The notes under the pieces are model-generated. The model ran no database searches and had not been told where the DNA came from. It saw only the letters and a list, made by a program, of their open reading frames with translations. This document shows positions 17,156 to 25,724 of a stretch of 64,000 bases of DNA, one piece after another; within the stretch, counting starts at the first letter, position 1; each line of letters begins with the position of its first letter. Origin of the DNA: an uncultured Butyrivibrio sp. (lineage in GTDB: Bacteria > Bacillota > Clostridia > Lachnospirales > Lachnospiraceae); assembly GCA_910577605.1 (NCBI GenBank), contig CAJTON010000007.1, positions 31,915-95,914 of the forward strand, written 5' to 3'. The position numbers were made by a program, and so were the translations under genes.

Positions 17156-18925
17156 TTAAGCGGTCAATTCGTCCATTTCTTTTATAAGGCTGCCGAAAAG
17201 TTCAAGCGCAAGCCTTACGGGTTCGGGACTCGCCATGTCAACTCCCGCGTCGCGCAGAAGTGCGACGGGGTCCTTGGTGCATCCGGCGGATAGGAAATCA
17301 AGATAACGTTTTACCGCGGGTTCACCCTCGTTAAGAATGCGCGTAGAGAGGGCGATAGCCGCGCTGAATCCGGTTGCGTACTGATACACATAGAAGTTGT
17401 AGTAGAAGTGCGGTATGCGTATCCATTCATACGCGATCTCATCATCAAGAACCATATCCGGTCCGAAGTACTGTTCATTTAACTTACGGTAAACCGAACC
17501 GAGAACGTCGGCGGTCAAAGGTTCTCCTTCGGCGTACAGCTCGTTTATCTTCATTTCGTATTCCGCGAACATCGCCTGTCTGTAAAGCGTTCCCTTGAAC
17601 TGTTCAAGGAAATAGTTAATGAGTGCGGCCCGCTCCTTTTTGTCAGTGGTCTTTTTGAGAAGATACTGCATAAGCAGCGATTCGTTGCAGGTGGAGGCGA
17701 CCTCCGCCACGAAAAGTTTGTAGTCGGCGTATATCGGCTCCTGCTTATTGTTGGACATATACGAATGCATCGCGTGTCCCATCTCATGGGCAAGCGTAAA
17801 TTCGCTGTCAAGATTGTCCTTGTGGTTGAGCAGCACGAAGGGATGCGTGAAATCGCCGCAGGAGTATGCGCCGCTGCGCTTACCTTTATTTTCGTATATA
17901 TCTATCCATCTGCTGTCAAACGCGGATCTGAGAACGGAGATATATTCCTCGCCGAATACACTCATGGCGGCGAGCACGTTTTCTTTTGCCTCGTCCACAA
18001 GCGGAGCGTAAACGTCGTACATATGCAGCTCGTCAACGCCGAGAAGTTTTTTGCGCAGAGCGATATAGTCGTGCATATAATGCATATTTTCGTGGACTGT
18101 GTCGATAAGGTTGTAGTATACGGCTGTATCGACATCCGCCGAGTCAAGAGAAGCCTCAAGCGAAGAGCCGTAATTTCTGAGCTTCGAGTTGAAGGCAAGT
18201 GCCTTGACCTGCGAGGACAGAAGAGCGGCGTATGTGTTTTTGAACTGCGAGTAGGTTTTGTACAGCGTTGTGAAGGCAAGTTTTCTCAACTCGCGCTGCG
18301 GCTTTTCAATAAGCGTGATATATGAGCTTTGCGTAAGCTCGTAATCCTTGCCCTCGAAAGTCACCTTGTCGAATTTCAGGTCGGCGTTTGAAAGAAGCGA
18401 ATAAACATTGTCGGGGGTATCCATCATTTCCCCCGCCATAGCCATCATCATTTCGCCTTTTTCGTCAAGAATATGCTTCCTGAGACGTCTGACGTCGTCA
18501 ATTGCGCCTTTGAAAAACAGAAGATCAGGCTCGTCCGTATAGAACTGCTCAAGTTCTTCGTCGGTGAACTCCATGAGTTTCGGCATTACAAACGAGGTCG
18601 CGCTGTTGTAGCTTATATACGCTGACTTGACGCGGTCGCTGAAATCCTGATACACAGGGTTTGAGGTGTCGCTGTCATTGTTCAGCATGGCGTAATTGTA
18701 AAGCTTTGTTATAAACGGAAGAAGTTCGTTTGTAAATCTGTAGTATTCTAAAAGCGAAGCTGCGTCGTTCAGCCCGTTCTGTCTGAAACGCTCGACTTCT
18801 TCAATATACTTGCGGAATTTGTCAAGTTCCTGCAAAAAGATCTCGTCCGAAGCGTACAGGTCCTCAACAGCCCATTTGTACTCAGTGGGGACTTCGCTCC
18901 GCGTTAAAATTTTATCAATATCCAT
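17156..18925 (-). CDS. pepF: Oligoendopeptidase F
   Basis: A 589-residue zinc oligopeptidase of family M3. The catalytic motif is H380-E381-M-G-H384 in TLAHEMGHAMHSY. The length and the N-terminal DKILTRSEVPTEYKWAVEDLY, which matches the usual start W-x-L-x-D-L-Y region, fit PepF. It acts in the cytosol on peptides of about 7-17 residues. GGAGGTAAAACAG precedes the start. It is a single-gene unit with its own promoter just upstream, transcribed away from the HPr gene. Nothing about it is unusual. Confidence 0.95.
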   Translation of the reverse strand: MDIDKILTRSEVPTEYKWAVEDLYASDEIFLQELDKFRKYIEEVERFRQNGLNDAASLLEYYRFTNELLPFITKLYNYAMLNNDSDTSNPVYQDFSDRVKSAYISYNSATSFVMPKLMEFTDEELEQFYTDEPDLLFFKGAIDDVRRLRKHILDEKGEMMMAMAGEMMDTPDNVYSLLSNADLKFDKVTFEGKDYELTQSSYITLIEKPQRELRKLAFTTLYKTYSQFKNTYAALLSSQVKALAFNSKLRNYGSSLEASLDSADVDTAVYYNLIDTVHENMHYMHDYIALRKKLLGVDELHMYDVYAPLVDEAKENVLAAMSVFGEEYISVLRSAFDSRWIDIYENKGKRSGAYSCGDFTHPFVLLNHKDNLDSEFTLAHEMGHAMHSYMSNNKQEPIYADYKLFVAEVASTCNESLLMQYLLKKTTDKKERAALINYFLEQFKGTLYRQAMFAEYEMKINELYAEGEPLTADVLGSVYRKLNEQYFGPDMVLDDEIAYEWIRIPHFYYNFYVYQYATGFSAAIALSTRILNEGEPAVKRYLDFLSAGCTKDPVALLRDAGVDMASPEPVRLALELFGSLIKEMDELTA

Positions 18926-18948
18926 TCTGTTTTACCTCCGATATAACC

Positions 18949-18977
18949 ATTATATAACAGTGAGAATATTTTATCAA
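18949..18977 (-). promoter_or_regulatory. pepF promoter
   Basis: Read on the - strand: TTGATA (18977-18972), 17-nt spacer, TATAAT (18954-18949). The -10 lies about 24 nt before the pepF start codon, leaving room for the ribosome binding site. Confidence 0.7.
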
Positions 18978-19026
18978 TTATGACCTAAAACTAATTTTAT
19001 AAATTATTATCCGGAGGTATCCTGAA

Positions 19027-19299
19027 ATGGTTAGTCAGAAAGTTAAGATAACGAATCCGACCGGACTGCATTTAAGACCGGCGGGACTTTTTACAAAAAC
19101 TATGTCGCAGTTTGATTCGGAGATTTTCGTGTGCAAGGACGGCAATGAGATCAACGCGAAAAGCGTGCTCCATGTGCTCGCAAGCGGCATAAACTGCGGC
19201 GACGTCGTGGAGATACGGTGCGACGGAGCGGACGAGAAGGAGGCGCTTGAGAGGGCGGTTCACTTCATAGAATCGGAAATGAACGAGGAAACGGTTTAA
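19027..19299 (+). CDS. ptsH: HPr-family phosphocarrier protein
   Basis: A 90-residue HPr of the phosphotransferase system. The active-site histidine is His15 in TNPTGLHLRPAG, and the regulatory serine phosphorylated by HPr kinase is Ser46 in NEINAKSVLHVL. Both are at the classical positions. In Firmicutes HPr-Ser46-P acts with CcpA in carbon catabolite repression. The residue after His15 is Leu-Arg-Pro rather than Ala-Arg-Pro, a mild variation. A strong CGGAGG precedes the start. It is a single gene followed by a terminator; ptsI is not in the window. Confidence 0.93.
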   Translation: MVSQKVKITNPTGLHLRPAGLFTKTMSQFDSEIFVCKDGNEINAKSVLHVLASGINCGDVVEIRCDGADEKEALERAVHFIESEMNEETV

Positions 19300-19315
19300 A
19301 GCCGTAAAAAAGGAG

Positions 19316-19345
19316 GGCCCGACGGAATTAACCGCCGGGCTTTAT
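19316..19345 (+). terminator. Terminator after ptsH
   Basis: GCCCGACGG and CCGCCGGGC form a stem with one mismatch around AATTAA, followed by TTTAT. It is 17 nt past the HPr stop codon. Confidence 0.65.
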
Positions 19346-19474
19346 GAAAAAGAAAAAGAATTTCGAAAATGTCTTTAATGTTTTTGTTAAATTTAGTATA
19401 ATGTTGATTTATAGATAATCTATGTTAAAATAATTAATATTTTGTGAACTTTTAAAGATAAGCCGGAGCAAATT

Positions 19475-20092
19475 ATGAACAAGATCAATTATCAGAAGGA
19501 ACTGGATAAAGTATTGGAAAATCTGGGGACGGACCGGGCGCCAAGGCTTTTGCTGCACAGCTGCTGCGCGCCCTGCAGCAGCTATGTGCTTAAATATCTG
19601 TCGGATTATTTTCGCATAACTCTTTTGTATTTTAATCCGAATATCAGCCCAAAGGAGGAATATGTAAAGCGGGTCGGAGAGCAGAAAAGGCTTATAAGCG
19701 AGCTTTCCGTGTGCAATCCCGTGAGCTTTATCGAGGGGCGTTACGAGCCGTCTGAATTTTACGAGGCGGTAAGAGGCTATGAGAACGAGCCGGAGGGCGG
19801 CGAAAGATGTTTTATCTGCTATGAGCTGCGGCTTTGCGAGGCTGCTAAATATGCGGTTGAGGGCGGTTTCGATTATTTTGCGACGACGCTTTCCATAAGC
19901 CCGCTTAAGAACGCCGCCAAAATAAACGAGATCGGCGAGCGCGTCGGGGCAAGGTTCGGAGTTAAGCACCTTCCGTCCGATTTTAAAAAGAAGGAGGGCT
20001 ATAAACAATCTGTCGAGCTGTCCGCGCAGTATTGTCTGTACAGACAGAATTTCTGCGGCTGCGTATATTCAAAAGGAGGAGATAAAAAATGA
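19475..20092 (+). CDS. queH: Epoxyqueuosine reductase QueH
   Basis: A 205-residue protein of the former DUF208 family. QueH catalyses the last step of queuosine synthesis in tRNA, reduction of epoxyqueuosine, using an iron-sulfur cluster. The N-terminal HSCCAPCSSYV gives Cys30, Cys31 and Cys34, and the C-terminal QYCLYRQNFCGCVYS gives the remaining cysteines. The central RCFICYEL segment is also typical. It replaces the unrelated QueG. The stop overlaps the next start (ATGA). The 175 nt between the terminator and this gene are AT-rich and contain TATAAT at 19397-19402, but no convincing -35. Confidence 0.93.
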   Translation: MNKINYQKELDKVLENLGTDRAPRLLLHSCCAPCSSYVLKYLSDYFRITLLYFNPNISPKEEYVKRVGEQKRLISELSVCNPVSFIEGRYEPSEFYEAVRGYENEPEGGERCFICYELRLCEAAKYAVEGGFDYFATTLSISPLKNAAKINEIGERVGARFGVKHLPSDFKKKEGYKQSVELSAQYCLYRQNFCGCVYSKGGDKK

Positions 20093-20508
20093 TTTTTGAA
20101 TACAGGAAGAAGGTAAAATATTACGAAACGGACATGATGGGGGTCGTGCACCATTCCAATTACATAAGATGGTTTGAAGAGGCGAGAGTGGAGTTTATGA
20201 GAGAGGCGGATATTTCATACAGACGTATGGAGGAGGAGGGAATACAGGTTCCGGTGGTTTCCGTTAGCTGCAAATATAAAATACCCGCCACCTTTGACGA
20301 CGAGATAACCGTAAGGACTTCTCTCAAAAAATACAACGGGATCGTGGCAGAGCTTGCCTATGAGGTGAGACGCGATGCGGACGGCGCGCTTTTAGTCTCG
20401 GGGGAAAGCTCGCACTGCTTTGTCGATAAAGAAAGCTTCAAACCGGTCAGCTTAAAAAATGCAAGACCGGATATGCATGAAAAATTTATGGCGGTAACGG
20501 AGGAGTAG
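20089..20508 (+). CDS. Acyl-CoA thioesterase, YbgC/4HBT family
   Basis: A 139-residue hot-dog fold thioesterase. The N-terminal YYETDMMGVVHHSNYIRWFE contains the catalytic aspartate motif of 4-hydroxybenzoyl-CoA thioesterase-type enzymes (D-x2-G-x-V-x-x-x-x-Y). Members hydrolyse short or branched acyl-CoAs in the cytosol. AAAGGAGGAG lies in the end of queH, and the ATG overlaps the queH stop, so both are translated from one message with the GH13 gene 4 nt further on. The true acyl chain is unknown. Confidence 0.9.
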   Translation: MIFEYRKKVKYYETDMMGVVHHSNYIRWFEEARVEFMREADISYRRMEEEGIQVPVVSVSCKYKIPATFDDEITVRTSLKKYNGIVAELAYEVRRDADGALLVSGESSHCFVDKESFKPVSLKNARPDMHEKFMAVTEE

Positions 20509-20512
20509 GATT

Positions 20513-21826
20513 ATGTGGGCATTTGAGAGTGTTTTTTATCAGATATATCCGCTCGGATTTGCGGGAGCGCCGTTTGAGAACGACGGAGTGCAGCGTCACG
20601 GAGTACTTAAGGTTATCGACTGGATACCCCATATAAAAAAGCTTGGCTGCAACGCGGTTTATTTTTCGCCCGTGTTTGAATCCGATACGCACGGATACAA
20701 CACAAGGGATTATAAGCTTATAGACGTGAGGCTGGGAACAAACGAGGATTTTAAGAGGGTGTGCGGCGAGCTTCACGCCGCCGGAATAAAGGTCGTGCTT
20801 GACGGGGTATTCAATCATGTCGGAAGAGGGCATTTCGCTTTTCAGGATGTATTGAAGAACAGGGAAAATTCCCGTTATCTCGGTTGGTTTAACATAAATC
20901 TGGGCGGCAATGACGCGTGGAACGACGGTCTTTGGTACGAGGGCTGGGAGGGCAATTACGATCTTGTCAAGCTTAATCTGCGCAATAACGAGGTGGTGGA
21001 TTACCTTTTTGACTGTGTGCGCTTCTGGATAGAGTATTTTGGCATAGACGGAATACGTCTTGACGTGGCGTACTGTCTTGACGAGGAATATATGAGAAGG
21101 CTCCGCGGTTTCACGGACGGACTCAAGGCGGATTTTTTCCTGCTCGGAGAAACGGTACACGGAGATTACAACCGCCTTGTCAACGATTCCATGCTTCATT
21201 CCGCCACCAATTACGAGTGCTACAAAGGAATCTATTCCGCGCTTAACAGCATGAACCTTTTTGAGATAGTGCATTCGCTTATGCGTCAGTTCGGACCGGA
21301 GCAGTGGACGCTTTATAAGGGTAAGCATATGCTTTCTTTTGTAGATAATCACGATGTGTCGAGAATCGCAAGCGTGCTTACGGATCCGCGCCATCTGCCG
21401 CTTGCCTATGCGATAGCCTTCGGAATGCCCGGAATACCGTGCGTTTATTACGGAAGCGAGTGGGGCTTTAAGGCGGACAAGAGTCAGGGCGACCCGGCGC
21501 TGCGTCCTTGCTTTGAAAATTATGAGGAAAATGAACTTACGGACTTTATCTCGCGTCTCGCAGAGGCAAAAAAGAACAGCGCGGCGCTCAACTACGGGGA
21601 TTTTTATTCAATCGTGCTGACGAACCGTCAGTGCGTGTTCAAACGCTCGTCGGGAAGTGAAACCGTGTTTGTAGCGGTAAACGCCGACGAGGGAGAATAT
21701 ACGGCTTGTTTTGACGCGGGCAGCGGCCGGGTGCGCGATCTGCTGACAGGTGAGGAATACGATATGGGCGGAGGATTCAGGATGAAAGGCTGCTCGGCGT
21801 ATTTTCTTGAGCCTGTTCTGAATTAG
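20513..21826 (+). CDS. Alpha-amylase family (GH13) glycosidase
   Basis: A compact 437-residue GH13 enzyme without a signal peptide. The four conserved regions are visible: DGVFNHVG, GIRLDVAY with nucleophile Asp184, LLGETVHG with acid/base Glu213, and FVDNHDVSR with Asp281. It has the TIM barrel and a short C-terminal beta domain but no N-terminal carbohydrate module. It should act in the cytosol on maltodextrins or other alpha-glucosides, as cyclomaltodextrinase-like enzymes do; exact specificity is not readable. GGAGGAGTAGG precedes the start. Confidence 0.9.
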   Translation: MWAFESVFYQIYPLGFAGAPFENDGVQRHGVLKVIDWIPHIKKLGCNAVYFSPVFESDTHGYNTRDYKLIDVRLGTNEDFKRVCGELHAAGIKVVLDGVFNHVGRGHFAFQDVLKNRENSRYLGWFNINLGGNDAWNDGLWYEGWEGNYDLVKLNLRNNEVVDYLFDCVRFWIEYFGIDGIRLDVAYCLDEEYMRRLRGFTDGLKADFFLLGETVHGDYNRLVNDSMLHSATNYECYKGIYSALNSMNLFEIVHSLMRQFGPEQWTLYKGKHMLSFVDNHDVSRIASVLTDPRHLPLAYAIAFGMPGIPCVYYGSEWGFKADKSQGDPALRPCFENYEENELTDFISRLAEAKKNSAALNYGDFYSIVLTNRQCVFKRSSGSETVFVAVNADEGEYTACFDAGSGRVRDLLTGEEYDMGGGFRMKGCSAYFLEPVLN

Positions 21827-21844
21827 TGTACGGAAGGTGTTTAT

Positions 21845-22324
21845 ATGGCCAAAAATAAGGACAATAAGACGAATGCGATGCGCATTCTCGACGCTCATGG
21901 GATTAACTATGAAGCGAAATTCTATGAATGCGCGAATTTTATTGACGGAGTCCATACGGCGGATACGCTGGGGCTTCCCCATGAACTTGTTTATAAAACT
22001 ATTGTCACTGTCGGTCACAGCCGCAGTTATTATGTTTTTGTGATACCGATAGAGGCGAGCATAGATTTTAAGAAAGCAGCGCGTTCGGTAGGGGAAAAGT
22101 CGGTGGAGCTTCTTCCGCTAAAAGATGTGACTTCCGTTACTGGGTATGTGCGCGGCGGCTGCACCTCGATAGGAATGAAAAAGAAATACGTCACGAGGAT
22201 CGACGCAAGCGCCCGGAATCTTGAGTATATGGTGGTAAGCGGCGGAAAGCCGGGAGTTCAGCTTAAACTTAGCCCGGAGGATCTTGCGCGGGCGGCTGAG
22301 GCGGAATTCGCGGATGTGGTGTGA
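21845..22324 (+). CDS. ybaK: Cys-tRNA(Pro) deacylase, YbaK/EbsC
   Basis: A 159-residue trans-editing protein that removes cysteine from mischarged tRNA-Pro. Family marks are TNAMRILDAHGINYE at the N-terminus, LGLPHELVYKTIV with the catalytic lysine, and GYVRGGCTSIGMKKKY in the C-terminal half. Length is normal. It follows the GH13 gene after 18 nt with GGAAGGTG upstream of the start, so it probably belongs to the queH operon. Confidence 0.93.
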   Translation: MAKNKDNKTNAMRILDAHGINYEAKFYECANFIDGVHTADTLGLPHELVYKTIVTVGHSRSYYVFVIPIEASIDFKKAARSVGEKSVELLPLKDVTSVTGYVRGGCTSIGMKKKYVTRIDASARNLEYMVVSGGKPGVQLKLSPEDLARAAEAEFADVV

Positions 22325-22378
22325 GCGGGGATTCGCAGCTTGATTTGACATGAAAAATATTTTGCGTCCCTGAGGATA

Positions 22379-22407
22379 TTGTATATTGCGGGAAAATGAG
22401 CTATAAT
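22379..22407 (+). promoter_or_regulatory. Promoter of the PocR-domain receptor gene
   Basis: TTGTAT (22379-22384), 17-nt spacer, perfect TATAAT (22402-22407), 32 nt before the start codon, with GGGAAGGGAG between. Confidence 0.7.
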
Positions 22408-22439
22408 TATTTTAATAAGCGGGAAGGGAGACTAAAGGT

Positions 22440-23219
22440 ATGATCAGAATCGAAGAGTTTTGCGATATGAACAAATTTGAGGAAATCATGAGCAACTGGG
22501 CTGCCAGTACGGGACTTGCGACGGTCGCCGTCGGCGCGGACGGTCAGTACATAAGCGGCTGCTATAATTTTACCGAGTTTTGCATAGACTTGACCAGAGG
22601 GAGCGCGGAGGGATGCCGCAGATGCGAGAAGTGCGACAGGGAAGGAAAAGGAGTTTATAACTGCCATGCGGGGCTTGTTGATTTTGGGATTCCGATAACG
22701 CTTGACGACGGTACTGTTCTCGGCAGCGTGATAGGAGGGCAGGTCCTTCCCGAAAATCCCGACGAGGATAAATTCAGGCAGACGGCAAGAGAGCTTGGAA
22801 TTAACGAGGACGTATATATAGGGGCGCTGCGCAAGGTCAATATAAGGACGAATGAGCAGATAGAAGCGTCAGCGAATCTTCTCGGCGACGTTATAAATAT
22901 GTTCGTGCGCGCAAGCTATACCGCTATGGAGAGCCGCAAGCTGCTTGAGGAATTGCAGTCTGGAATACATAAAGCCGCCGAACAGATAGTTGTCGCCAAC
23001 GAGAATACAAAGCTTATAGGCTCATACAGCCATAAGCAGAAAATACTTGCGCTTAACGCCAATATTGAGGCGGCGCGTTCCGGAGAAGCGGGCAGAGGAT
23101 TTTCAGTCGTGGCTACCGAGGTAGAGAGGCTTGCGCAGAATATGGACGCGACAAGCAAGGCGATAAGCGACGCGCTTGTCGTTCTGACCGAAACCATAAA
23201 TAACCTTAACAGCAGATAA
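22440..23219 (+). CDS. Soluble chemoreceptor-like protein with PocR sensory domain
   Basis: A 259-residue protein with no membrane segment. Residues 1 to about 165 are a PocR ligand-binding domain: FEEIMSNWAASTGLATVAVG, then the cysteine-rich GCRRCEKCDREG and YNCHAGLVDF, then GSVIGGQVLPENPDE. Residues about 175-259 match the signalling hairpin of methyl-accepting chemotaxis proteins (ALNANIEAARSGEAGRGFSV, VATEVERLAQN), but the C-terminal half of a normal signalling domain is short. It may pass a small-molecule signal to CheA/CheW or to another partner. PocR domains bind small hydrocarbon derivatives in known cases; the ligand here is unknown. Single-gene unit with a strong terminator. Confidence 0.88.
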   Translation: MIRIEEFCDMNKFEEIMSNWAASTGLATVAVGADGQYISGCYNFTEFCIDLTRGSAEGCRRCEKCDREGKGVYNCHAGLVDFGIPITLDDGTVLGSVIGGQVLPENPDEDKFRQTARELGINEDVYIGALRKVNIRTNEQIEASANLLGDVINMFVRASYTAMESRKLLEELQSGIHKAAEQIVVANENTKLIGSYSHKQKILALNANIEAARSGEAGRGFSVVATEVERLAQNMDATSKAISDALVVLTETINNLNSR

Positions 23220-23294
23220 AACGGAAAAATTCAAATATGAGCCGCCAATCTGAATATTCCAGAAGGACCTGATGTCCTTACAAAATTTAAAAAT

Positions 23295-23332
23295 AATCCG
23301 TCTGTCTTACAGTAGACAGACGGATTTCTTAA
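23295..23332 (+). terminator. Strong terminator after the receptor gene
   Basis: A perfect 13-bp stem, AATCCGTCTGTCT with AGACAGACGGATT, and loop TACAGT, followed by TCTTAATTT. It lies about 75 nt past the stop codon. Confidence 0.8.
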
Positions 23333-23366
23333 TTTAACAGTTTTGACGGTTAGCAGGAGAACAATA

Positions 23367-23660
23367 ATGATTGTAATTGATATAGATACAGCGACTGGGA
23401 ATCCGAATAAAATACGCCTGTTGTCAAATGACTGGAACGCAGTGCTTTTATTACAAAATGAATGTCATATTCCTTTTTTAGGTATAGGGATATACTGTAA
23501 CTGGCAGATAAAGAGATCTTAAAAATACCAACTTATAGATTCAAATACTATTATCCGTATTTATGATGGTGTATTTGGGCTATAGAAGAATGTCTTAGAA
23601 ACTTACCTAACTAAACAAAATACGAGGCTGAAATTGCAGTCTTGACAAAGTAATAGCTAA
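23367..23660 (+). pseudogene. Decayed small gene, unrecognised
   Basis: An ATG at 23367, preceded by AGGAG (23355-23359), opens a 51-codon frame (MIVIDIDTATGNPNKIRLLS at its start) ending in TAA at 23520. The same frame continues with protein-like sequence (LIDSNTIIRIYDGVFG, then KNVLETYLTKQNTRL), broken only by further stops. This looks like a gene with in-frame stop codons rather than random DNA. I do not recognise the family. The rest of the 500-nt gap between the receptor gene and the lysozyme gene holds only the terminator and AT-rich sequence. A functional 51-residue peptide remains possible. Confidence 0.4.
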
Positions 23661-23719
23661 AATATATGATTAATTTAATCAAAAGAAATTATACAAAATA
23701 GAAATGGAGGAGAATAGAA

Positions 23720-24649
23720 GTGGATATGAAAATAAGCCGAGATGAATATAATTGTTCATATCCTAAATATTTGCGTACAGGGCAAAACTCTTTAACGGAT
23801 GAGAAATCCACAGCCGAAAGCGGCATAGGCTTTTCGGAAAACGCGGCAGTCTATGAAAAAGGCGAATCATATGATTTTGGTACATACAGTGCTGATTCGG
23901 TGCAGACGAAAACATTGCCTGAAAGCGCTCTGAATTCAAAAATGAAAACATATCTTAACGCCCTAGGCTTTTATGACGGAGAAATGGGCGGCAGTTATAC
24001 CGAATCGTTCAAAACAGCACTCAAATGCTTCCAGAAAGCGTACTTCGGGACAGTGATGTATTCGGTCAATAATAAAGTTGTAGATAAGCTTAAGGAGAAG
24101 ATCGAGAGCGTCGGTACTGCGTATTATACTAATCTTTTGAGTGATAAGACAGCAGAGGCGCTTAAAAAGCTTGGTTTTATCGATCCCACAGCAGAACGTA
24201 AACAAAATTTTGCCCGTATACAGACATTTCTTGAGAAAGGGATGGGATGTACAAAATATCAGGTGGCTGGGATTATGGGGAATATAATGCAGGAATGTAG
24301 GTTTAATCCAATGTCAAAGAATGATGATGCGCTGGGAATACTACAGTGGAAAGGCAACAGAAGGATATATTTAGATGATTTTGCCCAAAAGAACGGTTGT
24401 TCATCTGAAAATATAGGTTTGCAGTTTGCGTATTTCAGATATGAGGTAAGCAGCAAATGGGGGACGGACTGTTTGGGAAGATATGCGGAAAATTCTGAGA
24501 TTGTTGAGGGATGGAACACCATAAAAAATGATTATAAATATAATTTTTATATGGTATCGGATATTTTTCAAGATAAAATTGAAAGTTGTCCTCATAACCA
24601 GCAGGAACGAAGGGATTATTCCAGCATGATTTATCAGGCAATATGTTAG
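23720..24649 (+). CDS. Peptidoglycan-binding, phage tail lysozyme-like protein
   Basis: A 309-residue protein without a signal peptide. Residues about 70-105 (KMKTYLNALGFYDGEMGGSY, then FKTALKCFQKAYFG) look like a PG_binding_1 repeat. Residues about 165-300 resemble the phage tail-tip lysozyme domain: GMGCTKYQVAGIMGNIMQEC with the catalytic-type glutamate after MQ, then LGILQWKGNRR. It should cut peptidoglycan. The GTG start at 23720 has GGAGG 9 nt upstream; ATG 23726 is an alternative. Codon use and AT content differ from neighbouring core genes. No other phage genes are near, so this may be a remnant, a bacteriocin-like lysin or an effector without a visible secretion signal. Confidence 0.78.
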   Translation: MDMKISRDEYNCSYPKYLRTGQNSLTDEKSTAESGIGFSENAAVYEKGESYDFGTYSADSVQTKTLPESALNSKMKTYLNALGFYDGEMGGSYTESFKTALKCFQKAYFGTVMYSVNNKVVDKLKEKIESVGTAYYTNLLSDKTAEALKKLGFIDPTAERKQNFARIQTFLEKGMGCTKYQVAGIMGNIMQECRFNPMSKNDDALGILQWKGNRRIYLDDFAQKNGCSSENIGLQFAYFRYEVSSKWGTDCLGRYAENSEIVEGWNTIKNDYKYNFYMVSDIFQDKIESCPHNQQERRDYSSMIYQAIC

Positions 24650-24667
24650 AAACGGGGGAGATAAGAA

Positions 24668-25552
24668 ATGAAGAAATTATCGGTTTATTTATTGATATGT
24701 GTTATCGGAACTGTATTCGCCGCCTGCGCTAAAGGAGGTTCTGCGAAAAACTCTGGAAACGGTGTACCGGAAAGCGAGAGAGTGTCGGAAAGGCAGACCA
24801 CGCAATCTGAAACTTCCAAAGAGCAGAGAGAAACAAAGACACAACCTACCGAAACTGACGATCCGGCGGAATACGAGCTTAACACTGTCGAGGCACTTGA
24901 GGATGACGGTAAGGAGATGAGTGCGGCGGAGGCGCTCAAAAGCGCGATGGAAGGTAAACATTCGGTGCTTGAGCTTACATACAGGGAACGGTTATTTTCG
25001 CTGACAGAGGGCGACGGCTGGCAGCAGGCTGATGAAATAAAGGATATGCCTGATGCGGGACTTGCGAGAATGAATATGCTTACCTATAACAGAGGGGTTG
25101 GTCTGGCGATAGTCCCGATTAACGAAGCAGGATGGAAATATTTTGTGTGCGTTGATTTGGACCAGAACGGAACAAGGGAGGTGCTTGTATATGGAAACCC
25201 CGGGGGAGCGGCTCTGCATTATGCCGGAGGAGAGGTTTATATGACGGTTATTGATGAAAGAAGCTTTCCGAACGACGTATATGAAAACGGTGTGTACCGT
25301 CGTGACGGAGGCGGGGTCGGATGTACGGCATACGACAGGTTATATCCGGCAAAGGGTGCAATGTATTGTAAGGTAATGGCATACAGTGCGGATAATGAGG
25401 GTTTGGTAACCCCGTCCGTGTATAAGGTTATGAATAAAGAAGTTACCAAGGAAGAGTATGACGCTTACCTTGAGGAGCTTATAGGCGGCTTTACGCCGCT
25501 TGAATGGCACGAATTTACAGAAGAAAATATAAACAAATATGTCGTTGACTGA
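24668..25552 (+). CDS. Lipoprotein of unknown function
   Basis: A 294-residue predicted lipoprotein. The signal sequence MKKLSVYLLICVIGTVFAAC has the lipobox FAAC with Cys20 as the modified residue. A Ser/Thr/Glu-rich linker follows (SESERVSERQTTQS-like, residues about 30-65). The folded part (about 90-294) has GLAIVPINEAGWKYFVCVDL and DQNGTREVLVYG, which recall beta-rich repeats but not a family I can name. GGGGAG precedes the start. It lies 18 nt after the lysozyme-like gene, and the two may be co-transcribed. It should be anchored outside the membrane. Confidence 0.75.
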   Translation: MKKLSVYLLICVIGTVFAACAKGGSAKNSGNGVPESERVSERQTTQSETSKEQRETKTQPTETDDPAEYELNTVEALEDDGKEMSAAEALKSAMEGKHSVLELTYRERLFSLTEGDGWQQADEIKDMPDAGLARMNMLTYNRGVGLAIVPINEAGWKYFVCVDLDQNGTREVLVYGNPGGAALHYAGGEVYMTVIDERSFPNDVYENGVYRRDGGGVGCTAYDRLYPAKGAMYCKVMAYSADNEGLVTPSVYKVMNKEVTKEEYDAYLEELIGGFTPLEWHEFTEENINKYVVD

Positions 25553-25640
25553 AAAATATGGAAGGCGGTATACTCTTTACCGGGGACTTGGTAGAGTTAG
25601 TATGTAGGTAAGGTTTAAATATGCTACAATGTTTTTAAAA

Positions 25641-25717
25641 GTAACCCTGTTATGCTGTTGCATAACAGGGTTACTTGACGATTTGAGCCGCGCTGAATGC
25701 TTAGCGCGGCTTTTTTA
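25641..25717. terminator. Two tandem hairpins between convergent genes
   Basis: First, a perfect 14-bp inverted repeat, GTAACCCTGTTATG and CATAACAGGGTTAC (25641-25674, loop CTGTTG). Second, GCCGCGCT and AGCGCGGC (25687-25710) followed by six T residues, a classic terminator for + strand transcripts. On the - strand, the ABC exporter genes read into the same structure. The first stem has no long T-run of its own. Confidence 0.8.
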
Positions 25718-25724
25718 TCTAAAA

